A stretch of 59,304 bases of DNA from Acidobacteriota bacterium (lineage in GTDB: Bacteria > Acidobacteriota > Vicinamibacteria > Fen-336), in contig JACQGI010000039.1 in assembly GCA_016199625.1 (NCBI GenBank), positions 66,379 through 125,682 on the forward strand, written 5' to 3'. The notes beneath the pieces were generated by a model, which was not told where the DNA came from, searched no databases, and saw nothing but the letters and a program-made list of their open reading frames with translations. Positions 27,351-36,763 of this stretch are shown piece after piece; position 1 is the first letter of the stretch, and each line of letters begins with the position of its first letter. A program made the position numbers and the translations under genes.

Positions 27351-27352
27351 CG

Positions 27353-28348
27353 CTACCGCCCCTCCGTCGTGGCCGTCCGGTAGAGCTCCGTCTGTCCGGC
27401 GAGCAGCGCCAAACGCAGGGCGATCCGGGCGAGGACGAAGGCCTGGAACAGCGCCAGGGCCGCGATCTGGGTCTTGTAGCCGGTGACCGTCCAGGAAGCG
27501 TCCACCACGCTCCATCCGGCGAGGAGGATCACGCCGAGGGCCACCACGGAGAAGTAGTGGCCCGCGGTCCGGAGCGGGTGACCGAGGCAGAAGGCCGCCG
27601 AGGAGAGCATCGCGAGCACGGCGCTCGAGCGCTCCTCGAGCACCACGATCACCTTGGCGTAGGACGAGACCAGATGCACGAGGAGGAGGGCCACGAGGAG
27701 AACGGCGTGGCGTCCGAAGCTCCAGGCCAGGGCGGCGTCCTCGGAGACGGACTCGAGAGCCTGGTGGTCGGCCCAGCGGGCCATGGGGGCCCACAGGCGG
27801 AACAGCAGCCAGTCCGCTGCGAGGGTGAGCAGCGCCACGCGGAGGAGCCGGCCGCAGTAGAAGCCCGAGCCGTGCAGCAGGCCGCGAACGGTCCAGCTCC
27901 CGTCCCGGCCCCGGAAGACGCCCAGGACGCCCCCCGTGAGGAAGACCTGGAGGAACAGGTAGACCGCGCCCAGGCCGAGGATCACGGGATCGAGGGGGGG
28001 CGGTGCGTCGTCGTCCTCCTCCGGTGCCCGCGGCTCGAGGAGCCGCGCGGGCAGCGTGCCCTTGAGCAGGAGGTCGACGTTCTTGAAGGCGAAGCCGGTA
28101 CCGAACACGTCGGGGGCGAACGTCCGCGTCCAGCCCGTCTGTCGCTCCGACCAGCGGTTCCACCACGCGTAGTCGAACCCGTACATCATCGTCGTGGCCG
28201 CGTCCTTCCCCTCGAGGTCCGTCTCGAGTGCGCCGGCCAGAGGGACGGCCAGGACCGCCGCGAGGCTGCCGTTCACGGCGAGGAGCAGGACGGCGAGCCC
28301 CCAACTGCGGCCGACGGCGCGCGAGCCTTCTCTCAGGGCGTGGAACAT
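27353..28348 (-). CDS. polytopic membrane protein, unknown
   Basis: A 331-aa protein with about six membrane helices (for example WGLAVLLLAVNGSLAAVLAV, LGLGAVYLFLQVFLTGGVLG, HAVLLVALLLVHLVSSYAKV, YFSVVALGVILLAGW). The layout of an amphipathic start, a soluble loop of about 90 residues after the first helix and paired helices with VVLEERSSAVLAML resembles uncharacterised DUF4013-like proteins. It begins 14 bases after the M1 peptidase stop and is followed at two bases by the flavin reductase, so it belongs to their operon. Confidence 0.75.
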   Translation of the reverse strand: MFHALREGSRAVGRSWGLAVLLLAVNGSLAAVLAVPLAGALETDLEGKDAATTMMYGFDYAWWNRWSERQTGWTRTFAPDVFGTGFAFKNVDLLLKGTLPARLLEPRAPEEDDDAPPPLDPVILGLGAVYLFLQVFLTGGVLGVFRGRDGSWTVRGLLHGSGFYCGRLLRVALLTLAADWLLFRLWAPMARWADHQALESVSEDAALAWSFGRHAVLLVALLLVHLVSSYAKVIVVLEERSSAVLAMLSSAAFCLGHPLRTAGHYFSVVALGVILLAGWSVVDASWTVTGYKTQIAALALFQAFVLARIALRLALLAGQTELYRTATTEGR

Positions 28349-28362
28349 GGCCGTGGCCCCCC

Positions 28363-30489
28363 TCAACCCAGGATCGCGTGGAGCTCCAGGAGGTTCTGGA
28401 GCCAGAACATCCAGCGGGCCGCCCATTTCCGCGCGGCGCGCCGGGCCCGTCCCGTCTCTTCCACCCAGGAGTTGTTGGACGGATCCACGTCGAGGGCGAT
28501 CTTCCGCGCGGGATCCACCACCGCCCGGACGACGGGGCCGGCGCGCAGGTACCGGAAGCGCGTCCAGCGGTCCTCGCCGTCCCAGGACTCGAGGACCGTG
28601 TGCGCGTCGCCGAACTCCACGAGCACCTCGACGGGCAACCGTACCTCGCCGATCCGCAGCACCGTGACGGTCGACTCGAAATCCCCGCCCTCCGTGGCGC
28701 CCGCCTCGGGTCGTGGCGCTCGCGCCGGGACCGGGGCGCCGCCAGGCCCGTCGGCGAAGCCCTCGAGGATCCGTGGACGACCCGTCTCGACCGAGACGGC
28801 GTAGTCGCACAGGTTGCTGGAGAAGAAGGTCTCCTCGAAGAACCACCCGTAGTCCTGGCCCGTGACGTCGTCGACGGTCGCGATGAAGTCCCTCGTGGTC
28901 GGATGGCCGAAGCGGAACCGGCGCGCGTACGTGCGCAGGATCCGCGTCATGGCCTCCTCGCCCACGAGGCCCTCGAGGGTCTGCAGGGTGAGGGCCGGCT
29001 TGCCGTAGGAGTTCAGGGTGTAGGAGGTCGCGGTGCGGTACTCCCACCCTCGCCGCGCCATCACGTCGGTCTTGCCGTTGGCCCGGAGGCCTTCGAGGCG
29101 GCTCTCGCCGCGGCCGAGGCGGACCCCCGGCGCCACCACCGGCCAGCCGCGGCGGCTGCCCTCGAGGACCGGGCCGAAGTAGCGCCGGCCCCAGCCGACG
29201 GGCCCGAGGGCCCAGTCCACGGCCTTCGCGGTGTGGTAGGTGTTGAGCCCCTCGTCGAGCCAGGCCTCCTCGAACTCGTTGTTGGCCACGAGCCCGTACC
29301 AGAACTGGTGGCCGGTCTCGTGGATCGTGACGTTCTCGGGGCTGTGGAGGACGAACGGTGCGACGACGTGGGTGCCTCCCGTGAGCAACGTCGGATACTC
29401 CATCCCGCCCGAAGCGGAGCGCCACGCCGGGTCCACGACCGTGACGTGGCCGTACGGGTAGGGGGCCGACCAGGCTCCGTACGTCCGGAGGGCGATCTTC
29501 GTCGCCGCGATGTAGCGGTCGGCGAGGTGCGTGTGCTCGGGCTGCACGAGCAGTCGGACGTCCACGGGGGGGTAGCCCGGGTCGTCGAACCGACCGCGCC
29601 GCTCCACGAAGCGGCGGCTGGCGGTCCAGGCGAAGTCGTGGACGTCGTCCTGACGGAAGCGGAAGGTCCGCGACCCGTCGGGATTGCGGGCCGGCTCGCC
29701 CTGGAGCGTCCCCGTGGCCCCGACCACGAAGCCGTCGGGCAGGGTCAGCTTCACGTCGTAGGTGCCGAAGTCGGCGAAGAACTCGGTGTTCGTGTGGAAC
29801 TGGTGGCAGTTCCAGGCCCCGTTCCAGAAGACGCCGATCTTGGGGAACCACTGGACGATGAAGTGGTAGTCGTGAACCCAGCCAGCCCGCCCCCGGTCCC
29901 CGTAGGGGATCTGCGACGTCCAGTCGATCCCGAACCGCACGGTCTCTCCGGGAGCCACCGGCGCGGGCGTCCTGACCTCCATGACCGTGCGGTCGTCGGC
30001 GTTGCCGTCGTCGGGCTGGACGAAGCGCAGCGTCGGCGTGAGGTCCGCCTCGGATGCGCCCAGAAGGCGCACGGACCGGACGTGGGTGTAGCCGCGCCGG
30101 CGGTCGCGCTCCTCTTCGGAGTACGGCGGAGTCAGGGGCCGGCGGCGCGGCCCCCGGGCGGAGGACGACAGGTCGTTCCGGAAGGCGTTCCAGTAGAGGT
30201 GGAACGGGAACGTCCTGAGGGGCACGCCGCTCGTGTTCCTCCAGGTGAGGACCAGGGTGCCGTCGATCCGGCGGGCTGCGGCGTCGAGGCGCGCGTCGAT
30301 CTCGTAGTTGGCGATCCGCGGCGACGCCTCCGGCAGAGGCGGCAGGGTGTACGACGCTTCCAGGGCCGGCAGCGGAGGGCGCGGCACCGGCGTCCTCGTG
30401 TGAGCGCGCCGGGGCAGCCAGGCCTGGGCGAGGAGCCCGACCCCGGCAGCGAGAACCAGCGCGAGTCGGAGCGTGACGCGTGACCTCAT
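28363..30489 (-). CDS. M1 family metallopeptidase, secreted
   Basis: A 708-aa gluzincin aminopeptidase-like protein. The zinc site is complete: HETGH (H390, E391, H394) and E413 in NNEFEEAWLDEG. A signal peptide (LRLALVLAAGVGLLAQAW) precedes it. The GAMEN exopeptidase motif is replaced by SGGMEYPTLLTGG, as in other bacterial M1 proteins with beta-sandwich N-domains. It probably acts on peptides in the periplasm. The M28 peptidase gene lies 46 bases upstream on the same strand. Confidence 0.93.
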   Translation of the reverse strand: MRSRVTLRLALVLAAGVGLLAQAWLPRRAHTRTPVPRPPLPALEASYTLPPLPEASPRIANYEIDARLDAAARRIDGTLVLTWRNTSGVPLRTFPFHLYWNAFRNDLSSSARGPRRRPLTPPYSEEERDRRRGYTHVRSVRLLGASEADLTPTLRFVQPDDGNADDRTVMEVRTPAPVAPGETVRFGIDWTSQIPYGDRGRAGWVHDYHFIVQWFPKIGVFWNGAWNCHQFHTNTEFFADFGTYDVKLTLPDGFVVGATGTLQGEPARNPDGSRTFRFRQDDVHDFAWTASRRFVERRGRFDDPGYPPVDVRLLVQPEHTHLADRYIAATKIALRTYGAWSAPYPYGHVTVVDPAWRSASGGMEYPTLLTGGTHVVAPFVLHSPENVTIHETGHQFWYGLVANNEFEEAWLDEGLNTYHTAKAVDWALGPVGWGRRYFGPVLEGSRRGWPVVAPGVRLGRGESRLEGLRANGKTDVMARRGWEYRTATSYTLNSYGKPALTLQTLEGLVGEEAMTRILRTYARRFRFGHPTTRDFIATVDDVTGQDYGWFFEETFFSSNLCDYAVSVETGRPRILEGFADGPGGAPVPARAPRPEAGATEGGDFESTVTVLRIGEVRLPVEVLVEFGDAHTVLESWDGEDRWTRFRYLRAGPVVRAVVDPARKIALDVDPSNNSWVEETGRARRAARKWAARWMFWLQNLLELHAILG

Positions 30490-30535
30490 GTCTGCGACCT
30501 CCGTGAGTGCGGCGGTTCCAGCGGCAGGAACGGGA

Positions 30536-32710
30536 TCACGGTGCGAGGCGCGCCACGGCCGAAAGCCGCTCGGCGGCCGCGTCGAGCGCAGTCACGACCT
30601 TCGCGGACTCCGCGGCGAAGAGCGCGGGGTCGCGGTCTTCCACGGCCTGCCTGAGGCCGGGGAACGGCCAGGCCGCGTAGCCCGTCGTCGTCCCCGGGGC
30701 GTACAGCACGTGGCGGAACCACGGCCGGCCCGGCAGCCCGTCGGGCGAGACGAAAGCACGCTCCACCTGGAGGAGGGCGGCGTTGGCCTGTGCCGCAAGG
30801 TCCCGCCGCTCCGCGGCCACCAGGCGCTCGACGGCACGATCCGCCGCCGCTCCCGCGGCCCCGAGCCGCTCCAGGGCCGCGAGCACCGGGCCGAAGTCGG
30901 GCACGAGGGGCCGGCTCTCCTTCCCGTCGGGCTCCGCGGGGGTACGGGCCTTGCGCAGGACGTCGCGGCGGAGGGCGTCGAGGCTCTGCCGCAGGGCGGT
31001 CGCGTAGGAGCCGAAGCGCAACGGGACGACGTCGGCCGAGGCGAGCCGCATGGCCAGGAGCCCGTAGAGGCGCGCGGCCGCCGCGTGGTACAGGAACTCG
31101 GGGTCGCCGAAGCGCTCCATCCAGCGGAAGTTGTCGAACACGGAGTGGTACACCCCGTAGGGCCCGTCGAACCCGAAGTTCAGGGACGGGACGCCGAGGT
31201 GGTCGAGGAAGGCCGTATAGTCCGAGCCCGACCCGAGAGGGTCGACCTGTAGCTCGAAGGTCGGCTCCGGGCCGTGGAGCTCGATGGGGCTCTCGCGGGC
31301 CCACTCGGCCCGCTCGCGGCGCTCCCAGGCCTCGCCGACGCTCCCGCCCTTCTTGGGCTCGGGCACGTCGCGGGCCGCTTCGCGGACGAGGTCGCGGAGC
31401 GAGGGCACGCCTCCCACGTCGAGGTCGGGGCCCGTCACCGAGGAGTCCAGGTTCACGTACGCGACGGCGTGAGCCGTGAGCTCGGCGGCGCGATCCTCCG
31501 CCCACTCCGTCGAGCCCACGAGGCCGTACTCCTCGGCGTCCCAGCTCGCGAGGAGGATCGTCCGCCGCGGCCTCCATCCCGTCGCGAGGGCCGCCGCGAG
31601 GCCGCGGGCCGCCTCGAGCATGGAGGCGGTGCCCGAGCTCGGGTCTACGGCGCCGTGGGTCCAGGCGTCGCGATGGTTGCCGAGGATCACGAGCTGCTCC
31701 GGCGCCTCCGTGCCCGGTATCCGGGCGATCACGTTGAAGATCGGCTTCAGGCCCTCGTCCATTTGGACGTCCATGGCCACGGCGGCCGCCCCGGGCCCCA
31801 CGTGGTATGCGAAGGGGAGGCCGCCCTGCCAATCGTCCGGCACCCGCACGCCGCCCAGGCGCCGCAGGATCTTCTCGGCCTCCGCATAGCTCAGGGGCAG
31901 CGACGGGATCCGTGGCACGGAGTCCATCTCGTCCCGCGGCACGCGCTTCGCCCCGGGCGTCGAGGCCCAGCCGGGCGTGCTGGGATCGCCGGCCGCGTAG
32001 GAGTTGAACCGCACCGAGCCGCGCTGGATGGCCGAGGGAGGACGCATCGGCCCATCGGGGTACACGTCCCCTTTCATGTAGCCGTCGTCGGCGGGATCGG
32101 AGTAGATGAGGATGCCCGACGCTCCGCGCTCCTGCGCCTCCTTCACCTTGAGCCCCCGGAAGACGCGGCCGTAGCGGGCGAGGACGATCCGCCCCTGGAC
32201 CGGGACGCCCAGGGACTGCAGCTTCTCGAAATCCGCGGGCGTCCCGTAGTTGGCGTAGACCACCTGGCCCTCGGCCCCGCCCGATGCGCCGTAGCCGTGG
32301 AAGGCGGGGAACATTCCGCGGCGGGTGGAATCCTTGTCGCCGGGAATCGGCTCCTCCCGGAGCGCGAGCTCCTCCTCCACCGGCTCCACGAGCCGCGCCG
32401 TCACGCTCTTCGGGTGGTTGAGGAAGACGTCGTAGCGGACGATGTCCGCCTCCAGGCCCATCTCGCGGAACCGGTCCCGGACGTACTCTGCCAGAGCCTT
32501 CTCCTGAGGCGTCCCGGCGACGTGCGGCTCCTCGGTGAGGGTCTGGAGCCAGCGGCGGGCTTTGTCTGCCGAAGGGGTCGCGAGGAAGGCCCGCTCCGCC
32601 CGGGCCTCGGCCTCGCGGGACGAGGCGAAGAAGCCCGCGGGGACGTCCCCCGCCGGGGCGGGCGGCGCTCCGAGCGCCAGGAGGACGAGAGCAAAGGGCT
32701 TGAGTCTCAT
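30536..32710 (-). CDS. M28 peptidase, glutamate carboxypeptidase II-like
   Basis: A 724-aa secreted exopeptidase of the NAALADase/transferrin-receptor type. Order: signal peptide (MRLKPFALVLLALGAPPAPA), a PA domain (about 130-320, GQVVYANYGTPADFEKLQSL), the co-catalytic zinc peptidase domain (LVILGNHRDAWTHGAVDPSS, LASWDAEEYGLVGSTEW, SDYTAFLDHLGVPSLNFGF) and a C-terminal helical dimerisation domain. The HxD...DxxSG and EE residues for two zinc ions are present. It is expected to trim acidic or other N-terminal peptides outside the cytoplasm. Confidence 0.94.
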   Translation of the reverse strand: MRLKPFALVLLALGAPPAPAGDVPAGFFASSREAEARAERAFLATPSADKARRWLQTLTEEPHVAGTPQEKALAEYVRDRFREMGLEADIVRYDVFLNHPKSVTARLVEPVEEELALREEPIPGDKDSTRRGMFPAFHGYGASGGAEGQVVYANYGTPADFEKLQSLGVPVQGRIVLARYGRVFRGLKVKEAQERGASGILIYSDPADDGYMKGDVYPDGPMRPPSAIQRGSVRFNSYAAGDPSTPGWASTPGAKRVPRDEMDSVPRIPSLPLSYAEAEKILRRLGGVRVPDDWQGGLPFAYHVGPGAAAVAMDVQMDEGLKPIFNVIARIPGTEAPEQLVILGNHRDAWTHGAVDPSSGTASMLEAARGLAAALATGWRPRRTILLASWDAEEYGLVGSTEWAEDRAAELTAHAVAYVNLDSSVTGPDLDVGGVPSLRDLVREAARDVPEPKKGGSVGEAWERRERAEWARESPIELHGPEPTFELQVDPLGSGSDYTAFLDHLGVPSLNFGFDGPYGVYHSVFDNFRWMERFGDPEFLYHAAAARLYGLLAMRLASADVVPLRFGSYATALRQSLDALRRDVLRKARTPAEPDGKESRPLVPDFGPVLAALERLGAAGAAADRAVERLVAAERRDLAAQANAALLQVERAFVSPDGLPGRPWFRHVLYAPGTTTGYAAWPFPGLRQAVEDRDPALFAAESAKVVTALDAAAERLSAVARLAP

Positions 32711-32764
32711 GGGCCTCCCAGGAACCCGCCGATTCTACCAGGGCAGCGCCCGCGAGCCCCGGAT

Positions 32765-33601
32765 TCAGAAGACGAGGACGATCCCGGCGGTGGCCTGGAA
32801 GAAGGTCGGGTTGAACTCGACGGGCTCCAGGCGCGCGAGGGTCTCGCGCAGCAGCTCCTCTTCGAGCGCGTTGCGGGGGGCCGAAGCGGCGCGCCATGCG
32901 AGCCGGTGCTTCCGGAACAGGAAACCGCGGCCCTCGACGGCCAGCGAGAGACGGGGGAAGAGGGACACCTGAATCCCGGCGCCGGCGTTCACGCCGAGCC
33001 GGCCGCTGGCCCCCTCGCCCTCCGGCGCGGCTTCGGCGCGCAGGCCCAGCGTGGCGACGGTCACGCGACCCGCCGTGACACCGGTGACGCCGAGACCCAC
33101 GGTCTGTGTCACCGTCGCGTCGAGGGCCGGGAGGTAGCTCACGCCGCCGGAGACCGTGACGCGCACCGGCCCCGGCGTCTTGAGCTTGAGGTTGAGCGAG
33201 ACGGGCCGCAGGCGGTCGAGCTGGGCCTCGCCCGACCCGAGGTCCACGCTCGTGGTGAGGGGAGGCAGGGGCGCCGGCGGCTCGAGCCGGACTTCGTAGC
33301 GGGCCCCCGTGAGGTCGGCATCGGCGTCGGCCGTGTCGAGCCGCGCCTCGAGACCGGCGAACCCGCCGAAGTACCACGTCGCGGCGCCTCCGATCGCGAG
33401 GCCCCCGCGCCCTTCCAGCCGGAACACGCCTTCCTGACGCAACGTGACCCCGGGCACGCCGATCGCCAGGGGACCGGGGTCGTACCGGAAGGTCTGCTCG
33501 TAGAACGGCACCGCCGGCCCGGCGAAGGCGGTCAGCTCGACGTTTCCGGCGCCGGCGACCGGAGGGAAGGCCACGAGGAGCGCCGCGACGAGCCGCCTCA
33601 T
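32765..33601 (-). CDS. outer-membrane beta-barrel-like protein, unknown
   Basis: A 278-aa protein with signal peptide MRRLVAALLVAFPPVAGAGN, many amphipathic strands (GGLAIGGAATWYFGGFAGLE, GRLGVNAGAGIQVSLFPRLS) and a C-terminal phenylalanine (ATAGIVLVF), the beta-signal used by the BAM complex. A proline-rich loop (RLEPPAPLPPLTTS) interrupts the barrel. No family is recognised. Its ATG overlaps the stop of the TPR gene by ATGA, so the two proteins are likely to be partners. Confidence 0.75.
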   Translation of the reverse strand: MRRLVAALLVAFPPVAGAGNVELTAFAGPAVPFYEQTFRYDPGPLAIGVPGVTLRQEGVFRLEGRGGLAIGGAATWYFGGFAGLEARLDTADADADLTGARYEVRLEPPAPLPPLTTSVDLGSGEAQLDRLRPVSLNLKLKTPGPVRVTVSGGVSYLPALDATVTQTVGLGVTGVTAGRVTVATLGLRAEAAPEGEGASGRLGVNAGAGIQVSLFPRLSLAVEGRGFLFRKHRLAWRAASAPRNALEEELLRETLARLEPVEFNPTFFQATAGIVLVF

Positions 33602-34347
33602 GGCTTGGCCTGCGCTGCGGCCTGCTCGATGTCGTCCTTGAGCTTCGGGTGCACCCGAAAGCCGGCCTTCTCGGCCAGCTTCACGTGCCGCTCCGCCTCG
33701 GCGAGGCGGCCCGTCATCATGTACACGACGGCCAGGTTGTTGTGGGCGGCCCCGAGCTTGCGGTCCGCGCCGATCGCCGCGAGATACTCCCGCTCGGCTT
33801 CGGCGAGCTGCCCCTGGCGGAAGTGGGCGCTCCCCAGGGCGAGGGACAGCTCTGCGGGGACCCGCACCTCCTTGTCGGCCCCTCGCAGGCGTGTGTCCTC
33901 GAGGACCCGGATGCGCTCCTCGAGACGCAGGACTGCGTGCTCGGGGTTGCCCGACTTGATCCGTCCCGACCGGATGCCCTGGACGTGGTCCTTCAGCTCG
34001 CGGATCTCGTCGTCCCGCCGGCGCTCGACACGCGCCCGATCCTGGAGCGACGCCGCCTGGAGCTGCTCGAGGGCCTCCCGGCAGGCGACGTACGCCCGGA
34101 CGGCATCGGGATAGCGCTTCAGGGCCATGTAGGCCTGGCCGAGGCTGTAGTGGGCGAGGACGAACAGGGGGTCGAGGCGGACGGCGGACCTGAACTCGGC
34201 CACCGCCTCTTCGAAATGCTCGGCGCGCATGGACTCCTCGCCGGCATGGTAGTGGGCGAGGGCCTCGGCCCGGTTCTGCTGCTCGACGTCCGCGGCCCGC
34301 GTGGGGGCTGCGAGCGCCAGGATCATGAGCAACGACGCGACGCGCAT
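33598..34347 (-). CDS. TPR-repeat periplasmic protein
   Basis: A 249-aa exported protein: signal peptide MRVASLLMILALAAPTRA, then TPR units (AEALAHYHAGEESMRAEHFE, AVRLDPLFVLAHYSLGQAYM, ALGSAHFRQGQLAEAEREYL, AAHNNLAVVYMMTGRLAEAE) separated by a charged coiled-coil-like segment (about residues 95-150) rich in Arg and Glu. TPRs mediate protein contacts; the coupling to the barrel gene (ATGA) suggests an outer-membrane assembly. The VWFA gene ends 37 bases away on the same strand. Confidence 0.88.
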   Translation of the reverse strand: MRVASLLMILALAAPTRAADVEQQNRAEALAHYHAGEESMRAEHFEEAVAEFRSAVRLDPLFVLAHYSLGQAYMALKRYPDAVRAYVACREALEQLQAASLQDRARVERRRDDEIRELKDHVQGIRSGRIKSGNPEHAVLRLEERIRVLEDTRLRGADKEVRVPAELSLALGSAHFRQGQLAEAEREYLAAIGADRKLGAAHNNLAVVYMMTGRLAEAERHVKLAEKAGFRVHPKLKDDIEQAAAQAKP

Positions 34348-34383
34348 GGAACAGGCTCCTTTCCTGGCTTCCGGTCCGCAGGT

Positions 34384-36516
34384 CTACGCCGGCGGGGCCG
34401 CGATCGCAAAGGGCTCGACCACCTCCAAGGTCTCACCCGACCCTTCGTCCGTCACGCCGAGGACCAGCTCGTACGCCCCGGGCGCCGCGCCGCCCAGTGG
34501 GATGCCCAGCATCTGCGACAGCTCGCCCCCCGGCCCCGGGGCGAGGGGGCGCGGGTCGGTGCTGAGAAGGCTCGTCCCGTCGGCCCGGCGCACACGGTAC
34601 GCGACGCTCACCCGCGGGCGACCCGTGGCGCCCAGCTCGGCCCCGTAGACCTCGAAGAGGCAATACAGCGTGGAGCCCGGGGCGAACGCCCGCCGGGCCA
34701 GCGGCACGGGCCGCGACGAGCCTCCCGCGACGTTCTGGAGGGTGTCGGAGAGTATGGGCGTCGAGGCTCGGAGCCCACGGGCGGGAGGGACCTCGAAGTC
34801 GTGGCGGACCGTTCCGACGCGGCCGCTCCGGCGGTCGCGGAGGAGCAGGCGGGCCTGGTACGTTCCCGGAGCCAGCTCCATGTCCCGCAGGATCGGGAGC
34901 CACGTCCGGCGCAGCGCCGCCAGGACGTCCGGCGGCAGGCTGAGGTCGAGCTGGCGCTCCCGGGTCACGTTCTCGCCGGTGTCGCGCGACGACACGACCA
35001 GGAAGGACTCGATCTGTCCGCTGGCCCGTCCTTCCTTCTCCTCGAAGTCGACGGCGGCCGGGTCGGCCTCGGCCGCGAGGAGCACCGTGCTCTTCTCTCC
35101 TCCCGCGGGCCCGAACACGTACGAGGTCATCCGGAGGGGGATCCCTTCGGCGGCGAAGGGCGAATCGAGAGCCTGGCGAACCCGCGGGTCCAGCGTCTCT
35201 TCGGAATCCTTGCGGCGTTCGCCGGAGTCAGAGGGAGCGTAGTAGCCCTTGCGCGCCCGGACCTCGACGCCCTCGCGCCCGACCTCGACGCGGATCTTCC
35301 GGAACTTGCCGTCCCGGCGGGCGTTGGTCGGCTGGTAGCCGATCAGGTAGTAGGCGCGGGACTCTCCCGTGACCCGCCGCAGCCCAGAGGCGAGGTCGTT
35401 GGTCCGGATGGCGAAGCCCCCGCTCTCGACGGCCACGGAGTCGGAGCCCTCGGCCTCCCGCAGGCCCTGGTCCAGGAAAGATCCGAGATCGCGGGGGTCC
35501 ACCGTCCGTCCCACGTCGGCGGCTCCCGACAAGGGAAGCGTCGTCAAGCCGCGCGCGTCGACGAAGTAGACGACGGCGTTGGCGCGGCGCGCCGCCTCGG
35601 TCACGTCACGGAACTCGCCGAGGGTCGGATCGTGGATGAGCCCCTCGGAGACCAGCAGCACCGTCTTCCGGCCGCGGGCGGCGGCCAGGGCCGCGACGGT
35701 GCGCTCGAGGACCCGCAGCGTGGCGCGGTTGCGCCCGGTCGCTTCGGTGTAGACCTGGGCGGCCTCGATGCGGAGCTGGGCCTGCCCGGGATCGACGTCC
35801 AGGTCGCGACGGGCCGTCCTGTCGCTCGGGGCCAGCTCAGCGAGAAGCCCGTTGTCGTAGTAGCGCCGGATGACCTCGGAAGCGACGCGCGTGTCGCGGC
35901 CCACGTGGAGCCGCATGGCCTCGTACTCCGTCATGCGCCCCGAGGCGCGGTCGAGGACGCGCCGGCCTTCGAGCCTCCGGACGAAGGCTACGAGGTCGTC
36001 GCGGCCCTCGGGCACGCGGGCCGTCCACCAGGCCCCGCCGGACGTCGGGACGATCGTCACGTCGTCCCCGTCGGCGAGCCCGCTCGTGAGGAACTCCTGA
36101 AGGGCGGGCTTGATGCCCTGGGCGGTCAGGGGCGAGAGGTGGAGGTCGTCGAAGACGACGACGAAAGAGCGCGCCTGGGGCCCTGCCGCCACCGTGTTGG
36201 TCGAGACGCGGGAGCGTGTCGCCGGCGCGGACGGCGGAGACTCCGGCAGGCTCACGGCATCGAAGCTCGCGATCGACTGGGGCCGGCCGTCCTCGGAGAC
36301 CACGAAGTCCTCTCGCGAGAGGCCCCTCACCGGTTCCCCCTTCTTGTCGAGCACCACGACGTCCACGGTGACGACCTCCACTCCGCCGGGGAAGACCTGG
36401 CCGCCCTCGCGCGGCTCCTGGGCGACCGAAAGCCCCGCACTCAGACCAGCTGCCGTCAGCAAGCCATACGAAATCTTGGATCGACGATTCGACGAGTTGG
36501 ACGAAGATGGGATCAT
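34384..36516 (-). CDS. VWFA-related acidobacterial-type protein
   Basis: A 710-aa exported protein of the VWFA-related type (TIGR03436) abundant in Acidobacteriota. After a signal segment (YGLLTAAGLSAGLSVAQ) comes a beta domain (VEVVTVDVVVLDKKGEPVRG, LSREDFVVSEDG), then a von Willebrand A-like domain with RSFVVVFDDLHLSPL in the metal-site position; the classical DxSxS is reduced to DDLHLS. A further GKTVLLVSEGLIHDPT strand and a large C-terminal beta region follow. The function is unknown. It is divergent from the TonB-dependent receptor gene across 247 bases in which I see no certain promoter. Confidence 0.85.
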   Translation of the reverse strand: MIPSSSNSSNRRSKISYGLLTAAGLSAGLSVAQEPREGGQVFPGGVEVVTVDVVVLDKKGEPVRGLSREDFVVSEDGRPQSIASFDAVSLPESPPSAPATRSRVSTNTVAAGPQARSFVVVFDDLHLSPLTAQGIKPALQEFLTSGLADGDDVTIVPTSGGAWWTARVPEGRDDLVAFVRRLEGRRVLDRASGRMTEYEAMRLHVGRDTRVASEVIRRYYDNGLLAELAPSDRTARRDLDVDPGQAQLRIEAAQVYTEATGRNRATLRVLERTVAALAAARGRKTVLLVSEGLIHDPTLGEFRDVTEAARRANAVVYFVDARGLTTLPLSGAADVGRTVDPRDLGSFLDQGLREAEGSDSVAVESGGFAIRTNDLASGLRRVTGESRAYYLIGYQPTNARRDGKFRKIRVEVGREGVEVRARKGYYAPSDSGERRKDSEETLDPRVRQALDSPFAAEGIPLRMTSYVFGPAGGEKSTVLLAAEADPAAVDFEEKEGRASGQIESFLVVSSRDTGENVTRERQLDLSLPPDVLAALRRTWLPILRDMELAPGTYQARLLLRDRRSGRVGTVRHDFEVPPARGLRASTPILSDTLQNVAGGSSRPVPLARRAFAPGSTLYCLFEVYGAELGATGRPRVSVAYRVRRADGTSLLSTDPRPLAPGPGGELSQMLGIPLGGAAPGAYELVLGVTDEGSGETLEVVEPFAIAAPPA

Positions 36517-36763
36517 TCAGAGGGCCTCATCAGACATGAACGTCTTTCCTATCAACAAGATCCAGACAATTGAAGACTACCGGCACGGCGGTGCCATTCT
36601 TGCAGTCATTCGGAAGCGTTGCAAGAGGACACCCACGGGGCTCGCCTTCGTTCCGCGAGCCGGGTGGGACCCGGCCTTTCTTGACGGGCCCCTCGCTCGT
36701 GCCAGCGTCCTCAATCGGACGGCTAGGCGAGGAAACACCAGTTCTTGAGGAGGTATCAAGTTG

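Noticed and set aside
28228-34114. Very long plus-strand frames (over 700 and 900 aa)
   Set aside because: They lie opposite the M1, M28 and neighbouring genes, whose motifs are clear; the plus frames have no recognisable domain.
36517-36763. A promoter pair between the VWFA gene and the receptor
   Set aside because: Only weak hexamers such as TTGACG were found, without a matching -10 at the right distance; transcription must start there but I cannot place it.
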